This document shows, in pieces, positions 8,621 through 16,539 of a DNA stretch of 64,000 nucleotides. The notes beneath the pieces are model-generated. The model made no database searches. It had not been told where the DNA came from and saw only the letters and a list, made by a program, of their open reading frames with translations. Position 1 is the stretch's first letter. Every line of letters begins with the position of its first letter. Location: assembly GCA_963763215.1 (NCBI GenBank), contig CAVXNX010000028.1, forward strand, positions 4,771 to 68,770, written 5' to 3'. Source of the DNA: DASQZK01 sp963763215 (GTDB lineage: Bacteria; Bacteroidota; Bacteroidia; Bacteroidales; GCA-2748055). The position numbers were made by a program, and so were the translations under genes.

Positions 8621-9562
8621 ATGAATGAAGAACTCATTGCAAGCGGACGCCATATTCCCAACATCGACCCATATCTGCATGTCTGGCACTGGCAAATCCC
8701 TTTGTACCTCTTCGTTGGCGGTCTTGCTGCCGGGATCCTGTTCTTTGCCGGGTACTTTGTGGTCACGGGAAAGGAACAAAAAATGCAGGCAACGGTGAAA
8801 TGGGCGCCTATTATAGCGCCGTTCATCCTGGTTCTTGGTCTGGCAGCTTTATTTTTGGATTTGAAACATAAGCTGTATTTCTGGCAGCTTTATACGACGG
8901 TTCGTTTGGAATCACCGATGAGCTGGGGGGCCTGGACACTGATGGTCATCACTCCCCTATCTGTGCTTTGGGTCGCCAGTTACATGAAAGAGATTCTTCC
9001 GACATGGGACTGGAAATTCAATTTTTTAAACCGCTTTGTCTCCTGGTTAATCAAAAACCGTGTTTATATGGCCTGGGTCATGATGATCTATGCGATCATC
9101 CTGGGAATTTACACCGGTATCTTACTATCGGCTTTCAACGCCCGTCCCCTGTGGAATACATCCATTCTCGGACCACTTTTCCTGGTCTCCGGTTTCTCCA
9201 CCGGCCTTGCAGCCACCATCTGGATTAGCAGAAATACGGAAGAACGAAAAATCCTGAGTCGTATCGACCTTGTATTTATCATTGTCGAACTCTTCCTGAT
9301 CATTCACCTTTTTATGGGATTCATGGCCGGTTCGCAAACGGCTATCGAGGCAGCAAAATTGTTCCTCGGCGGATCATTCACCGTAAGCTTTTGGGTCTTT
9401 GTCGTCCTGCTCGGGCTGATTTTCCCTGGCGTCCTGGAAATCATGGAGTTAAGAGGATTTCATGTCCCAAGGTGGATTCCTTCCGCCATGATTCTGTTTG
9501 GAGGTTTGATGTTCCGTTTCATCATGGTTGAAGCCGGACAGATTTCCCATTTCTTAAATTAA
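8621..9562 (+). CDS. psrC: NrfD/PsrC-family membrane anchor subunit
   Basis: 313 residues, almost entirely hydrophobic helices, with the NrfD-typical opening (HVWHWQIPLYLFVGGLAAG) and LYTTVRLESPMSWGAW. It is the quinol-interacting membrane subunit of the PsrABC complex. It begins 20 bases after the corrected end of psrB, behind a GGAAAAG ribosome-binding sequence. It would take electrons from menaquinol or return them, depending on the direction of the reaction. The family is clear from length and motifs. Confidence 0.9.
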   Translation: MNEELIASGRHIPNIDPYLHVWHWQIPLYLFVGGLAAGILFFAGYFVVTGKEQKMQATVKWAPIIAPFILVLGLAALFLDLKHKLYFWQLYTTVRLESPMSWGAWTLMVITPLSVLWVASYMKEILPTWDWKFNFLNRFVSWLIKNRVYMAWVMMIYAIILGIYTGILLSAFNARPLWNTSILGPLFLVSGFSTGLAATIWISRNTEERKILSRIDLVFIIVELFLIIHLFMGFMAGSQTAIEAAKLFLGGSFTVSFWVFVVLLGLIFPGVLEIMELRGFHVPRWIPSAMILFGGLMFRFIMVEAGQISHFLN

Positions 9563-9581
9563 TCTTCAAAATGCGAAAACA

Positions 9582-10109
9582 ATGAATCATTTAGCGAATA
9601 ATGGAACCAAATACCTCAACCCCTACCTGGGTGGAGTGTTGTTAGGACTCCTTGTCCTTCTCACGGTTTACATCACCGGGCGCGGGCTCGGCGCCAGCGG
9701 AGCGGTCAAGGATGCGGTGGTGACAACGGCGCGGGTCATCACACCGGATAAAGTCAGTGAAAATCCCTTGTTCAGCCCATCCGCCGCCGGTCATTCACCC
9801 TTGTACTCCTGGCTGGTATTCGAATCGATCGGGATTTTCATCGGCGGACTGATTTCGGGGATCATTTTCGGCAGGGTGAAGAAATTTCATATTGAACACA
9901 GCCCGTCCATCACCGGCCGGAAAAGAATTGTCTACGCCCTGATCGGCGGCGCATTGTTTGGCATCGGCAGCCGCTTCGGAAGAGGGTGCACCAGCGGCGC
10001 TGCCCTGAGCGGCTCAGCGACCTTTTCCCTTGGCGGGGTGATCGTCATGTTTGCCATATTCGGAACCGGATATGCCGTAGCCCGGCTCTTCAGGAAACTC
10101 TGGATCTAA
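9582..10109 (+). CDS. YeeE/YedE-family sulfur-compound transporter, first half
   Basis: 175 residues with a membrane helix at the N-terminus, a soluble loop, then two to three helices. It carries the conserved cysteine motif GRGCTSGAALSG of YeeE/YedE (thiosulfate-transporter) proteins. Full-length YeeE proteins are about twice as long, and the next gene encodes the other half, so the pair probably assembles into one transporter. It sits 19 bases behind psrC. The context suggests transport of thiosulfate or another sulfur species for the Psr enzyme or sulfur-carrier proteins. Confidence 0.85.
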   Translation: MNHLANNGTKYLNPYLGGVLLGLLVLLTVYITGRGLGASGAVKDAVVTTARVITPDKVSENPLFSPSAAGHSPLYSWLVFESIGIFIGGLISGIIFGRVKKFHIEHSPSITGRKRIVYALIGGALFGIGSRFGRGCTSGAALSGSATFSLGGVIVMFAIFGTGYAVARLFRKLWI

Positions 10110-10201
10110 AACAACCAGCCTGAAAGGCTCCGGGTATTCTGAAAGGCGGGTAAATGAAAAATTGAACATGGAAATTAAGAAACATTAAAAAATCAGTCAA
10201 T

Positions 10202-10804
10202 ATGGGACCTCTCATTCCTAATGGTATCATAGCAGGCAACTGGGATTTTGTCATTGCCATCCTGATTGGGATCGCTTTTGGATTTGTGCTTGAAGCTTCG
10301 GGATTTTCCTCTTCCAGGAACATCGTCGGTGTTTTCTATGGCTATAACTTCGTCGTGTTACGCGTCTTCTTTACGGCAGTCATCGTGGCGATGGTCGGCC
10401 TGTTGTATTTCGATCACTTCGGATTGATCGATATGTCGAGGATCTTCATCCTCCCCACCTACACGGCACCGATGATCGCGGGCGGAGTCCTGATGGGCAT
10501 CGGTTTCATCATGGGCGGCTTCTGCCCCGGAACAAGTTTCACGGCCATCGCCATCGGCAAACTGGACGCCGTGGCATACCTGGCAGGAATTTACCTCGGT
10601 ATTGCCGGTTTTACCATGGTTTACCCCGCGATTGCCGGATTCTTCAACAGCGGATCGCTGGGCAATGTAACATTGACGGATGTGACCGGGATCCCGGCCC
10701 ACTGGTTTGCCCTGGTCTTTACCATCGTGGCCCTGGTTGCATTTTGGGCCGTCAGGTTCGTGGAAAGACGCATCAGAAAAAGTATGACCGAATACAAATT
10801 CTAA
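10202..10804 (+). CDS. YeeE/YedE-family sulfur-compound transporter, second half
   Basis: 200 residues with about five hydrophobic helices and the second conserved YeeE/YedE cysteine motif (GGFCPGTS at about residue 105). The cysteine in this motif and the one in the preceding half-protein are the residues proposed in the family to relay thiosulfate sulfur. It is followed four bases later by the first rhodanese-fold gene. The product is expected to work with the half-protein encoded at 9582-10109. Confidence 0.86.
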   Translation: MGPLIPNGIIAGNWDFVIAILIGIAFGFVLEASGFSSSRNIVGVFYGYNFVVLRVFFTAVIVAMVGLLYFDHFGLIDMSRIFILPTYTAPMIAGGVLMGIGFIMGGFCPGTSFTAIAIGKLDAVAYLAGIYLGIAGFTMVYPAIAGFFNSGSLGNVTLTDVTGIPAHWFALVFTIVALVAFWAVRFVERRIRKSMTEYKF

Positions 10805-10808
10805 TCCA

Positions 10809-11420
10809 ATGAATACGAAGTATATTTTTCTTGCCGTGATCATGTTTGTCCTGGCTTTTGGCACCCTGTTTTTCAAAGCGACCAATAAGCCTAAAGAAAT
10901 CGCACCTTCACAGCTGATGTGGGACGTCATCCAGCCGTCACGATTCATGTCCACCGATCAGGTCGCGAAAATGATCATTCAAAATGATCCTTCCCTGGAA
11001 TTGATCGATGTCCGGAGCGAAAAAGAGTTTAACGATTTTGCGCTCCCGAACGCCATCAACATCCCCCTCGACAGTCTCCTGAATAAGAACAACCTTCTTT
11101 ATCTCGGCATTCCCGGAATCAAGGCGGTATTTGTTTCGGACGATGACATTGCCGCCGATCAGGCCTGGGTTTTGACCAAACGCCTCGGGTTTTCCGGGAC
11201 CTACGTCATGAAAGGCGGATTGAACCGGTGGATGGAAACCATCATCGAACCCAAAGAACCTACCGCAGAGGAACCGGAGACAGCTTATGAAGCCTACGCT
11301 TTCCGTAAAGGGGCCAGCATGTATTTCACCGGCACGAAATCCGCTAAGGTGGAGACTTCCAAAGTGAGTGTTCCCGTTCAACGGCGAAAAAAATCACATG
11401 CCGTGGCCGGCGGTTGCTAA
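10809..11420 (+). CDS. Membrane-anchored rhodanese-fold protein with C-terminal cysteine, no loop cysteine
   Basis: 203 residues: an N-terminal membrane anchor (IFLAVIMFVLAFGTLFF), then a rhodanese domain (LELIDVRSEKEFNDFALPNAINIP, MKGGLNRW). The active-site loop, which normally holds the persulfide-forming cysteine, reads VFVSDDDIAADQAW, with Ser/Asp and no Cys. The only cysteine in the whole protein is the last residue, in the tail RRKKSHAVAGGC. The adjacent paralogue has the same arrangement. A role as a tethered sulfur carrier that uses its terminal Cys is an inference from this pattern and from the sulfur-operon context. Confidence 0.85.
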   Translation: MNTKYIFLAVIMFVLAFGTLFFKATNKPKEIAPSQLMWDVIQPSRFMSTDQVAKMIIQNDPSLELIDVRSEKEFNDFALPNAINIPLDSLLNKNNLLYLGIPGIKAVFVSDDDIAADQAWVLTKRLGFSGTYVMKGGLNRWMETIIEPKEPTAEEPETAYEAYAFRKGASMYFTGTKSAKVETSKVSVPVQRRKKSHAVAGGC

Positions 11421-11452
11421 TCCAACGATTGTAGAAAATAAAACATCAGACC

Positions 11453-12091
11453 ATGCAAGAACATACATCAAATCCCGGGAGAACGATCATCATCCTGGTG
11501 GTTTTCGCCGTCATACTGATCATTGGCGCCGCCGCCATGTCGAAGCCATCGCTGACCTACTCAGCCGACATACATCAGAGTCTTGAGAACCTGAACCAGG
11601 AAGATGGCTTCTTTTACCCCTGGCAACTGAACGATTTTGCCGGTCAGAAATCCCAGGATATCGTGCTCTTTGATATCCGCAATGCATATGCCTTTGCGCA
11701 GGGACACATCCCCGGAGCTGAAAATATCCCGGCCATCGATCTCACCCATAAAGATTTCATGAAAAGGATGGAAAAACTCAGACAGGATAAGGTTACCGTC
11801 GTCCTCTACGGTGACGACCAGTTGCAGGCCAACGGACCCTGGATGGTTTTCAGGCAGACGGGATTCGACAATGTCAGGGTGTTAACCGGAGGATACACCT
11901 ATTACATGCAGCATCAAAATGATTTAGCCGCCACCCGGACCGATGACAGCTTCAGGAAAGGGTTACCGCGGTACGATTTTGCGAAAATGGCCGCTCCAAA
12001 AGACGGAGCCGCAATAAAAGCCGGTTCGGAGAAAAAACCGGTTGAAATCAAGCGGAGGAAGAAGACGACGGCCGTTGCCGGGGGGTGCTGA
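11453..12091 (+). CDS. Second membrane-anchored rhodanese-fold protein with C-terminal cysteine
   Basis: 212 residues with an N-terminal anchor (IIILVVFAVILIIGAAAM) and a rhodanese fold (VLFDIRNAYAFAQGHIPGAENIP, VLTGGYTYY). The catalytic-loop position reads VVLYGDDQLQANGPW, without cysteine. The single cysteine of the protein is again the final residue, in RRKKTTAVAGGC, nearly identical to the tail of the preceding paralogue although the domains have diverged. It is probably the last gene of the psr-transporter-rhodanese operon. Confidence 0.85.
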   Translation: MQEHTSNPGRTIIILVVFAVILIIGAAAMSKPSLTYSADIHQSLENLNQEDGFFYPWQLNDFAGQKSQDIVLFDIRNAYAFAQGHIPGAENIPAIDLTHKDFMKRMEKLRQDKVTVVLYGDDQLQANGPWMVFRQTGFDNVRVLTGGYTYYMQHQNDLAATRTDDSFRKGLPRYDFAKMAAPKDGAAIKAGSEKKPVEIKRRKKTTAVAGGC

Positions 12092-12171
12092 TTTTTTCTT
12101 CGTCATCAATGGATACGAAGTATTGAATAAAAACATAAATTTATCTTTTATTCGTACTGAACATCCCCGAT

Positions 12172-13996
12172 ATGAAAAAGAACTTTGGCCTTTTGCCGGT
12201 CCTTGTCCTGGTTTTCTCATCTATGGCCGCAGCACAGCCGGACACGGTCAGGCTGGTCATCCTTCATACCAACGATCTCCACAGTCACCTGAATGGTTTT
12301 TCCCCGGAATCGGAGTACTCTCCCCTATCCGTGAACGATGACAACACCATTGGGGGATTTGCCAGGATCGCGGCCCTCATCGGGGAAGAGAAAAGAAGGA
12401 ACGGAAACAACCTGCTCGTGCTGGATGCCGGAGATTTTCTGATGGGCACATTCTTCGCCCCGCTCGAAGTTTCAAGTGGGTTTCAGCTGAAACTGATGAA
12501 GCAGGCGGGATTCGATATGGTGACCCTCGGCAACCATGAATTCGACTTTGGTCCGGAAGCCCTGGCAAAGATCCTCACTGCATCGGGCTCCGGTAATTCC
12601 GCCCCGCCGCTCGTTGCCTCGAACATCGGCTTTTCAAAGAAGGATCGCGGTGCCGACAGCCTCAAATCGCTGTTTGCAAGCGGAACGCTGAAACCCTACC
12701 GGATCCTCGAGCGGGGAGGACTCAGGATCGGGATCTTCGGCATTCTCGGCTACAGTGCCATCCATGATGCGCCCCTCGCCCGCCCGGTCTGCTTTAAAGA
12801 TCCGGTGAAAACCGCAAAAAAATACGCCCGACTTCTGAAAGAACAGGAAAAAGTCGACCTGGTGATCTGCCTGTCGCACAGCGGCGTCGCCAGGGGCAGC
12901 GACGGTAGCTGGACGGGCGAGGATGTGAACCTCGCCAAAAAAGTCCCGGAGATCGATGTGATCATCAGCGGACATACCCATACGCTCATCCAGGATCAGC
13001 TCGTGGTGACGGGTACGCCCATTGTTCAGACCGGCGCATACGGTACCGGGCTCGGCCGTCTCGAGCTGGCCGTCAAAAACGGCAGGGTTGTGCATTCATA
13101 CCTCGCAGGTCATCCCCATTAATGATGCCATCAGCGGGGATCCGGAGATGCAACGGAAAATCAATCAACAGGAAAAACGGATCTCGGAAGATTTTCTGAA
13201 ACCTCTTGGCCTGGATTATAACTCCATCATCGCCGAAACCGGTTTTCCGTTGTTGTGCGATGAAGACACCTTGCTCGAACGAAGCAACCTGGGTCCCCTC
13301 ATCTCCGATGCCATTTATACCTATGTGAACAGCACAACGCCGCAGGGCGTCGATGTATCACTTTTCGCGGCGGGAATGGTCAGGGACAATATCCTTCCGG
13401 GAAAAACGGGCAGACAGAGCGTCGCCGACCTCTTCAGGGTCACTCCCCTGGGAAGCGGCAGCGACGGCATCCCCGGTTACCCGCTGGCCAGGGTCTACGT
13501 CACGGGCAGGGAACTGAAAGGGATCATGGAGATCCTCTATATGGCCCCGGCCGGCAACAAGGATAATTACATCTATTTCGGGGGATTAAGAGCCACCTTT
13601 GATCCCCACAAGGGACTTCTTCATAAAATTACCTCGATTGAGACCGGCGATCCCGTGAAAGGTTTCACACCCGTCGACTGGTCGAAACACAATACAAAGC
13701 TTTACAGCCTCAGCGCCTCAGTATACCTCCTGCAGTTCGTCGGGATCATAAAAAAACTCAGTCACGGGCTGGTGAAGGTGACCCTCAAGAACGCTGACGG
13801 CCGGCCGCTGAAATCGATCGATGAGGCGATCATTGACGGAGACTCTGCCTCTCCCGGGCTCCAGGAGGTCAAGGAATGGCTCGCCCTCACCTGGTTCCTC
13901 AGAAACCAGCCCGATATCAATAACGATGGCATTCCCGATATTCCCGCTTATTACCGCACCGGCAGCCCAAGGTTGCATGAAGGCCCCGCCCGCTGA
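12172..13996 (+). CDS. 5'-nucleotidase/UshA-family metallophosphatase, frameshifted
   Basis: A signal peptide (VLVFSSMAAAQ) is followed by the metallophosphatase signatures LHTNDLHSH, DAGDFLMG, LGNHEFDFG and GHTHT, which supply the dinuclear metal ligands. The C-terminal 5-nucleotidase domain follows (NLGPLISDAIY, YVTGRELKGIMEIL). The first frame stops at 13122. A second frame picks up the expected linker (QVIPINDAISGDPEM) and runs to 13996, so a one-base indel lies at about 13090-13112. The full-length product would be about 608 residues, normal for periplasmic UshA-like nucleotide or sugar-nucleotide phosphatases. It is separated from the psr operon by 80 bases and is probably independent. 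Confidence 0.85.
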
Positions 13997-14106
13997 TCCT
14001 CCTGCCGGTCTCCGGGTCTCCTTTCTACGAAAAACATTCGTATTCCAACTTTGAACACCTTTTCTCTATAAACTTTCATATAATTGTTTTATTTTTGAAG
14101 TAATAT

Positions 14107-14122
14107 TTCATAATCTTATGAA
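14107..14122. promoter_or_regulatory. Perfect inverted repeat upstream of the transglutaminase-like gene
   Basis: TTCATAA-TC-TTATGAA is a perfect 7-2-7 palindrome in the AT-rich 240-base gap, about 115 bases before the start at 14237. It is operator-like in size. No regulator can be named. Confidence 0.3.
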
Positions 14123-14236
14123 GTTTATTTTGAAAACTTGTATTATGGACTGCCATTTCGCATGATCTCATTTTCACACCCGTCACTGCGATAAAGAACA
14201 CGCAGCCATTGTAAATCAATTAAATCCGATTTTATC

Positions 14237-15046
14237 ATGAAAAAAACGGTGTTTACCATCCTCTTTGTTGCCGGTGTGGTTTTGCTGGTGATCAATGTTT
14301 ATGGTCTCTTCAGGACGATGAGAAATCCCGCGGTCTACACACTTGAGAACACCCTTCACAACAGGGTCAATGATGCGACCATCCGGTACCCGGAGATCAA
14401 GGACATGCTGAAAAAGAAACCGGGAGAGTCCAACATCGATTTTGGCGTCCGCACCACCCATGTGGTGGCCGATGGTTTCGCCCATTACTGGAGAACCGAT
14501 GGGATTGACAAATACCACATGCGCGTCCCGGTATGGGAAAATTACCTCCTGTATGCCGCTTCATACATCAACCCCGGGAAGTACAAAAGGTATGAGTTCG
14601 TCAATTACAGGAAGAACCTGGAACGCGGGGTCGGACTCTGTTCGACGCACAGCACCATCCTGAAGGGCACCCTGCTCGACAACGGCATTAAAGCCGAACT
14701 GCTTGATGTGGGCGGGCATCATGTCGTGGTCCGGGCCGAACTCAATGATACGGCCACGTGGATCCTCGACCCCGATTTCGGCATCGTCGTTCCCTACGAC
14801 ACCGCCGCCATTCATGCCAATCCCGAACTGGTCCGGGCTTCCTACAAGGATATGGCCAACCTGTACTATCCGGATGCCGTCGATCCGTACACTCCGGATA
14901 TCCTGGTCGATATTTTCGGTAAAAAATTACATGTCTACGAACTGCATAACTGGTTTGAAGGATTTTCTTACGTTGCGATATGGATCATCCCCCTGCTCCT
15001 CATGCTGCCGCTGGGTATGGTTTGGTATGGAAAGCGCGGTTCATGA
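14237..15046 (+). CDS. Membrane protein with transglutaminase-like cysteine protease fold
   Basis: 269 residues with hydrophobic helices at both ends (FTILFVAGVVLLVINVYG; VAIWIIPLLLMLPLGMVW) and a soluble domain between them. The domain shows the ordered Cys-His-Asp triad of the transglutaminase-like superfamily: GVGLCSTHS (Cys), GGHHVVVRAEL (His), WILDPDFG (Asp). It probably acts on the periplasmic side as a peptidase or cross-linking enzyme, or simply binds peptides. The next gene (sialidase) follows after 45 bases, so co-transcription is possible but gives no clear functional hint. Confidence 0.75.
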   Translation: MKKTVFTILFVAGVVLLVINVYGLFRTMRNPAVYTLENTLHNRVNDATIRYPEIKDMLKKKPGESNIDFGVRTTHVVADGFAHYWRTDGIDKYHMRVPVWENYLLYAASYINPGKYKRYEFVNYRKNLERGVGLCSTHSTILKGTLLDNGIKAELLDVGGHHVVVRAELNDTATWILDPDFGIVVPYDTAAIHANPELVRASYKDMANLYYPDAVDPYTPDILVDIFGKKLHVYELHNWFEGFSYVAIWIIPLLLMLPLGMVWYGKRGS

Positions 15047-15091
15047 TCATGCTGGACGAAGGTGTTTAAACATCATTAATCCCTCCCTGAT

Positions 15092-16294
15092 ATGTCACTG
15101 AGATTTCTCTTTTTATATACACTGGCCCTTCTTCCAGGGTGGAGAACGTATGCCCAGGACACAACGGCAACAAGACGCCCGGAATATCCCATGTTCCAGG
15201 AAACGCCGCTTTTTGTCGGGGGGCAGGACAACATCAATACCTACCGGATACCTTCGGTGATCTGTACGGAAAAAGGAACTGTACTGGCATTTGCAGAGGG
15301 CCGCATCAACAGTTACGACGACGGTTCACCGACCGATCTCGTCATGAAAAGGAGCCCGGGGAACACATGGTCCATGGTCCCACCCTCACGCGAAGATCCC
15401 AGGATCTCAGAAACCCGTTCGCGGGAGAAGAACATGACCTGGCTACCCATGCGAACGCTGGTTAAAAGTAAAAACGGCGATGCCTATATGAATCCGGTGC
15501 CGGTTATTGATGCCACTACAGGAACCATTTATCTGCTGGTGAACCGTTATCCCCGATATGGCGAGGCGGAGAATCTGGGTGGAGGTGTTACCGAGATCTG
15601 GCTGATGAAGAGCGGCGATGAAGGCCTGACATGGAGCAAGCCGGTCAATATCACCGCTGGTCTCAGGAACACGGCCCTGGGCCCTGGAATTGGCATCCAG
15701 ATGAAAAGCGGACGTCTGGTGGCACCGATCTACGATGGCGCCATTTTCAGTGATGATCACGGGAAAACCTGGAAAGCAGGAAATAAAACACCGGCTCTGG
15801 TCAATGAGTGCCAGTTGGTGGAACTCGCCGATGGTTCTCTTATGCTTAATACAAGGGGATATCCCTTCCGTACCGTTTCCATCAGTCATGACGGCGGCGA
15901 AACCTGGGGGGAAGTTCATCGTGATACCAGCCTGACAGATCCAAAATTATGGGGTGGCTGCCAGGCAAGCCTTATCCGATATACCCGGAAGGACGAAGGG
16001 TTCGCCAGGAACCGGATCCTGTTTTCAAACCCCGCCGATTCGCTTTACCGGTTTGATCTGACCGTCCGCATGAGCTACGATGAAGGACGGACATGGCCAA
16101 TCTCCAGGGTGATCCGCAAGGGCGAGGGGGCTTATTCGTGCATGACAGTTTTTCCCGACGGCTCCATCGGCATCATTTACGAAACCAATAATTGCAACAA
16201 CAGTGCGGTTGAATATTACGCCAACCTATCCTTCGCGCGTTTCAACCTGGAATGGCTCACCGGGGAAGGGACTGGCTCGAGAAGTGAAAGGTAG
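15092..16294 (+). CDS. Exo-alpha-sialidase (GH33)
   Basis: 400 residues with a signal peptide (MSLRFLFLYTLALLPGW). The sialidase FRIP-like motif is present (NTYRIPSVI), with the arginine that binds the sialic acid carboxylate, and an aspartate-box series follows: SGDEGLTW, SDDHGKTW, SHDGGETW and SYDEGRTW. The late YETNNCNNSAVEYY segment contains the region of the catalytic Tyr/Glu. The six-bladed propeller length is normal. It should release terminal sialic acids from host or environmental glycans. A sialate O-acetylesterase is encoded far away at 49787-51755; the two could act on the same substrates but are not linked. Confidence 0.9.
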   Translation: MSLRFLFLYTLALLPGWRTYAQDTTATRRPEYPMFQETPLFVGGQDNINTYRIPSVICTEKGTVLAFAEGRINSYDDGSPTDLVMKRSPGNTWSMVPPSREDPRISETRSREKNMTWLPMRTLVKSKNGDAYMNPVPVIDATTGTIYLLVNRYPRYGEAENLGGGVTEIWLMKSGDEGLTWSKPVNITAGLRNTALGPGIGIQMKSGRLVAPIYDGAIFSDDHGKTWKAGNKTPALVNECQLVELADGSLMLNTRGYPFRTVSISHDGGETWGEVHRDTSLTDPKLWGGCQASLIRYTRKDEGFARNRILFSNPADSLYRFDLTVRMSYDEGRTWPISRVIRKGEGAYSCMTVFPDGSIGIIYETNNCNNSAVEYYANLSFARFNLEWLTGEGTGSRSER

Positions 16295-16396
16295 TGGGTA
16301 CGCGGGACGAGGGTACGGGAAACGTAAGAACGACGTCAGGATAAGGTCAAACGATTAACAAAATCAAAACGATTACACCTCTTACCGGTAAAAACC

Positions 16397-16473
16397 GGTC
16401 CCTGAGCGGAGCCCGAAGCGGCCTTCTGTACATTTCGAGGAAGCCGACGGTCGCTGAGCGGAGCCGAAGCGGC
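16397..16473. repeat. Two copies of an intergenic hairpin-forming repeat
   Basis: Copy 1 (16397-16422) and copy 2 (16449-16473) share the core CTGAGCGGAGCCGAAGCGG with one inserted C in copy 1. The element is partly self-complementary (GTCGCT pairing with AGCGGC). Very similar CTGAGCGGAG-type intergenic repeats are widespread in bacterial genomes. It lies between the sialidase and the beta-helix gene. Confidence 0.6.
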
Positions 16474-16539
16474 AAAGGGACGAAGTAACGAGGGAGAAAA
16501 ATTATAAAAAACAACATATAATTAACAGGGTAAAGAAAA

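Noticed and set aside
12113..12125. ATACGAAGTAT stretch resembling part of a recombination (lox-like) site
   Set aside because: No flanking inverted repeats or recombinase; the same words also occur within coding sequence by chance.
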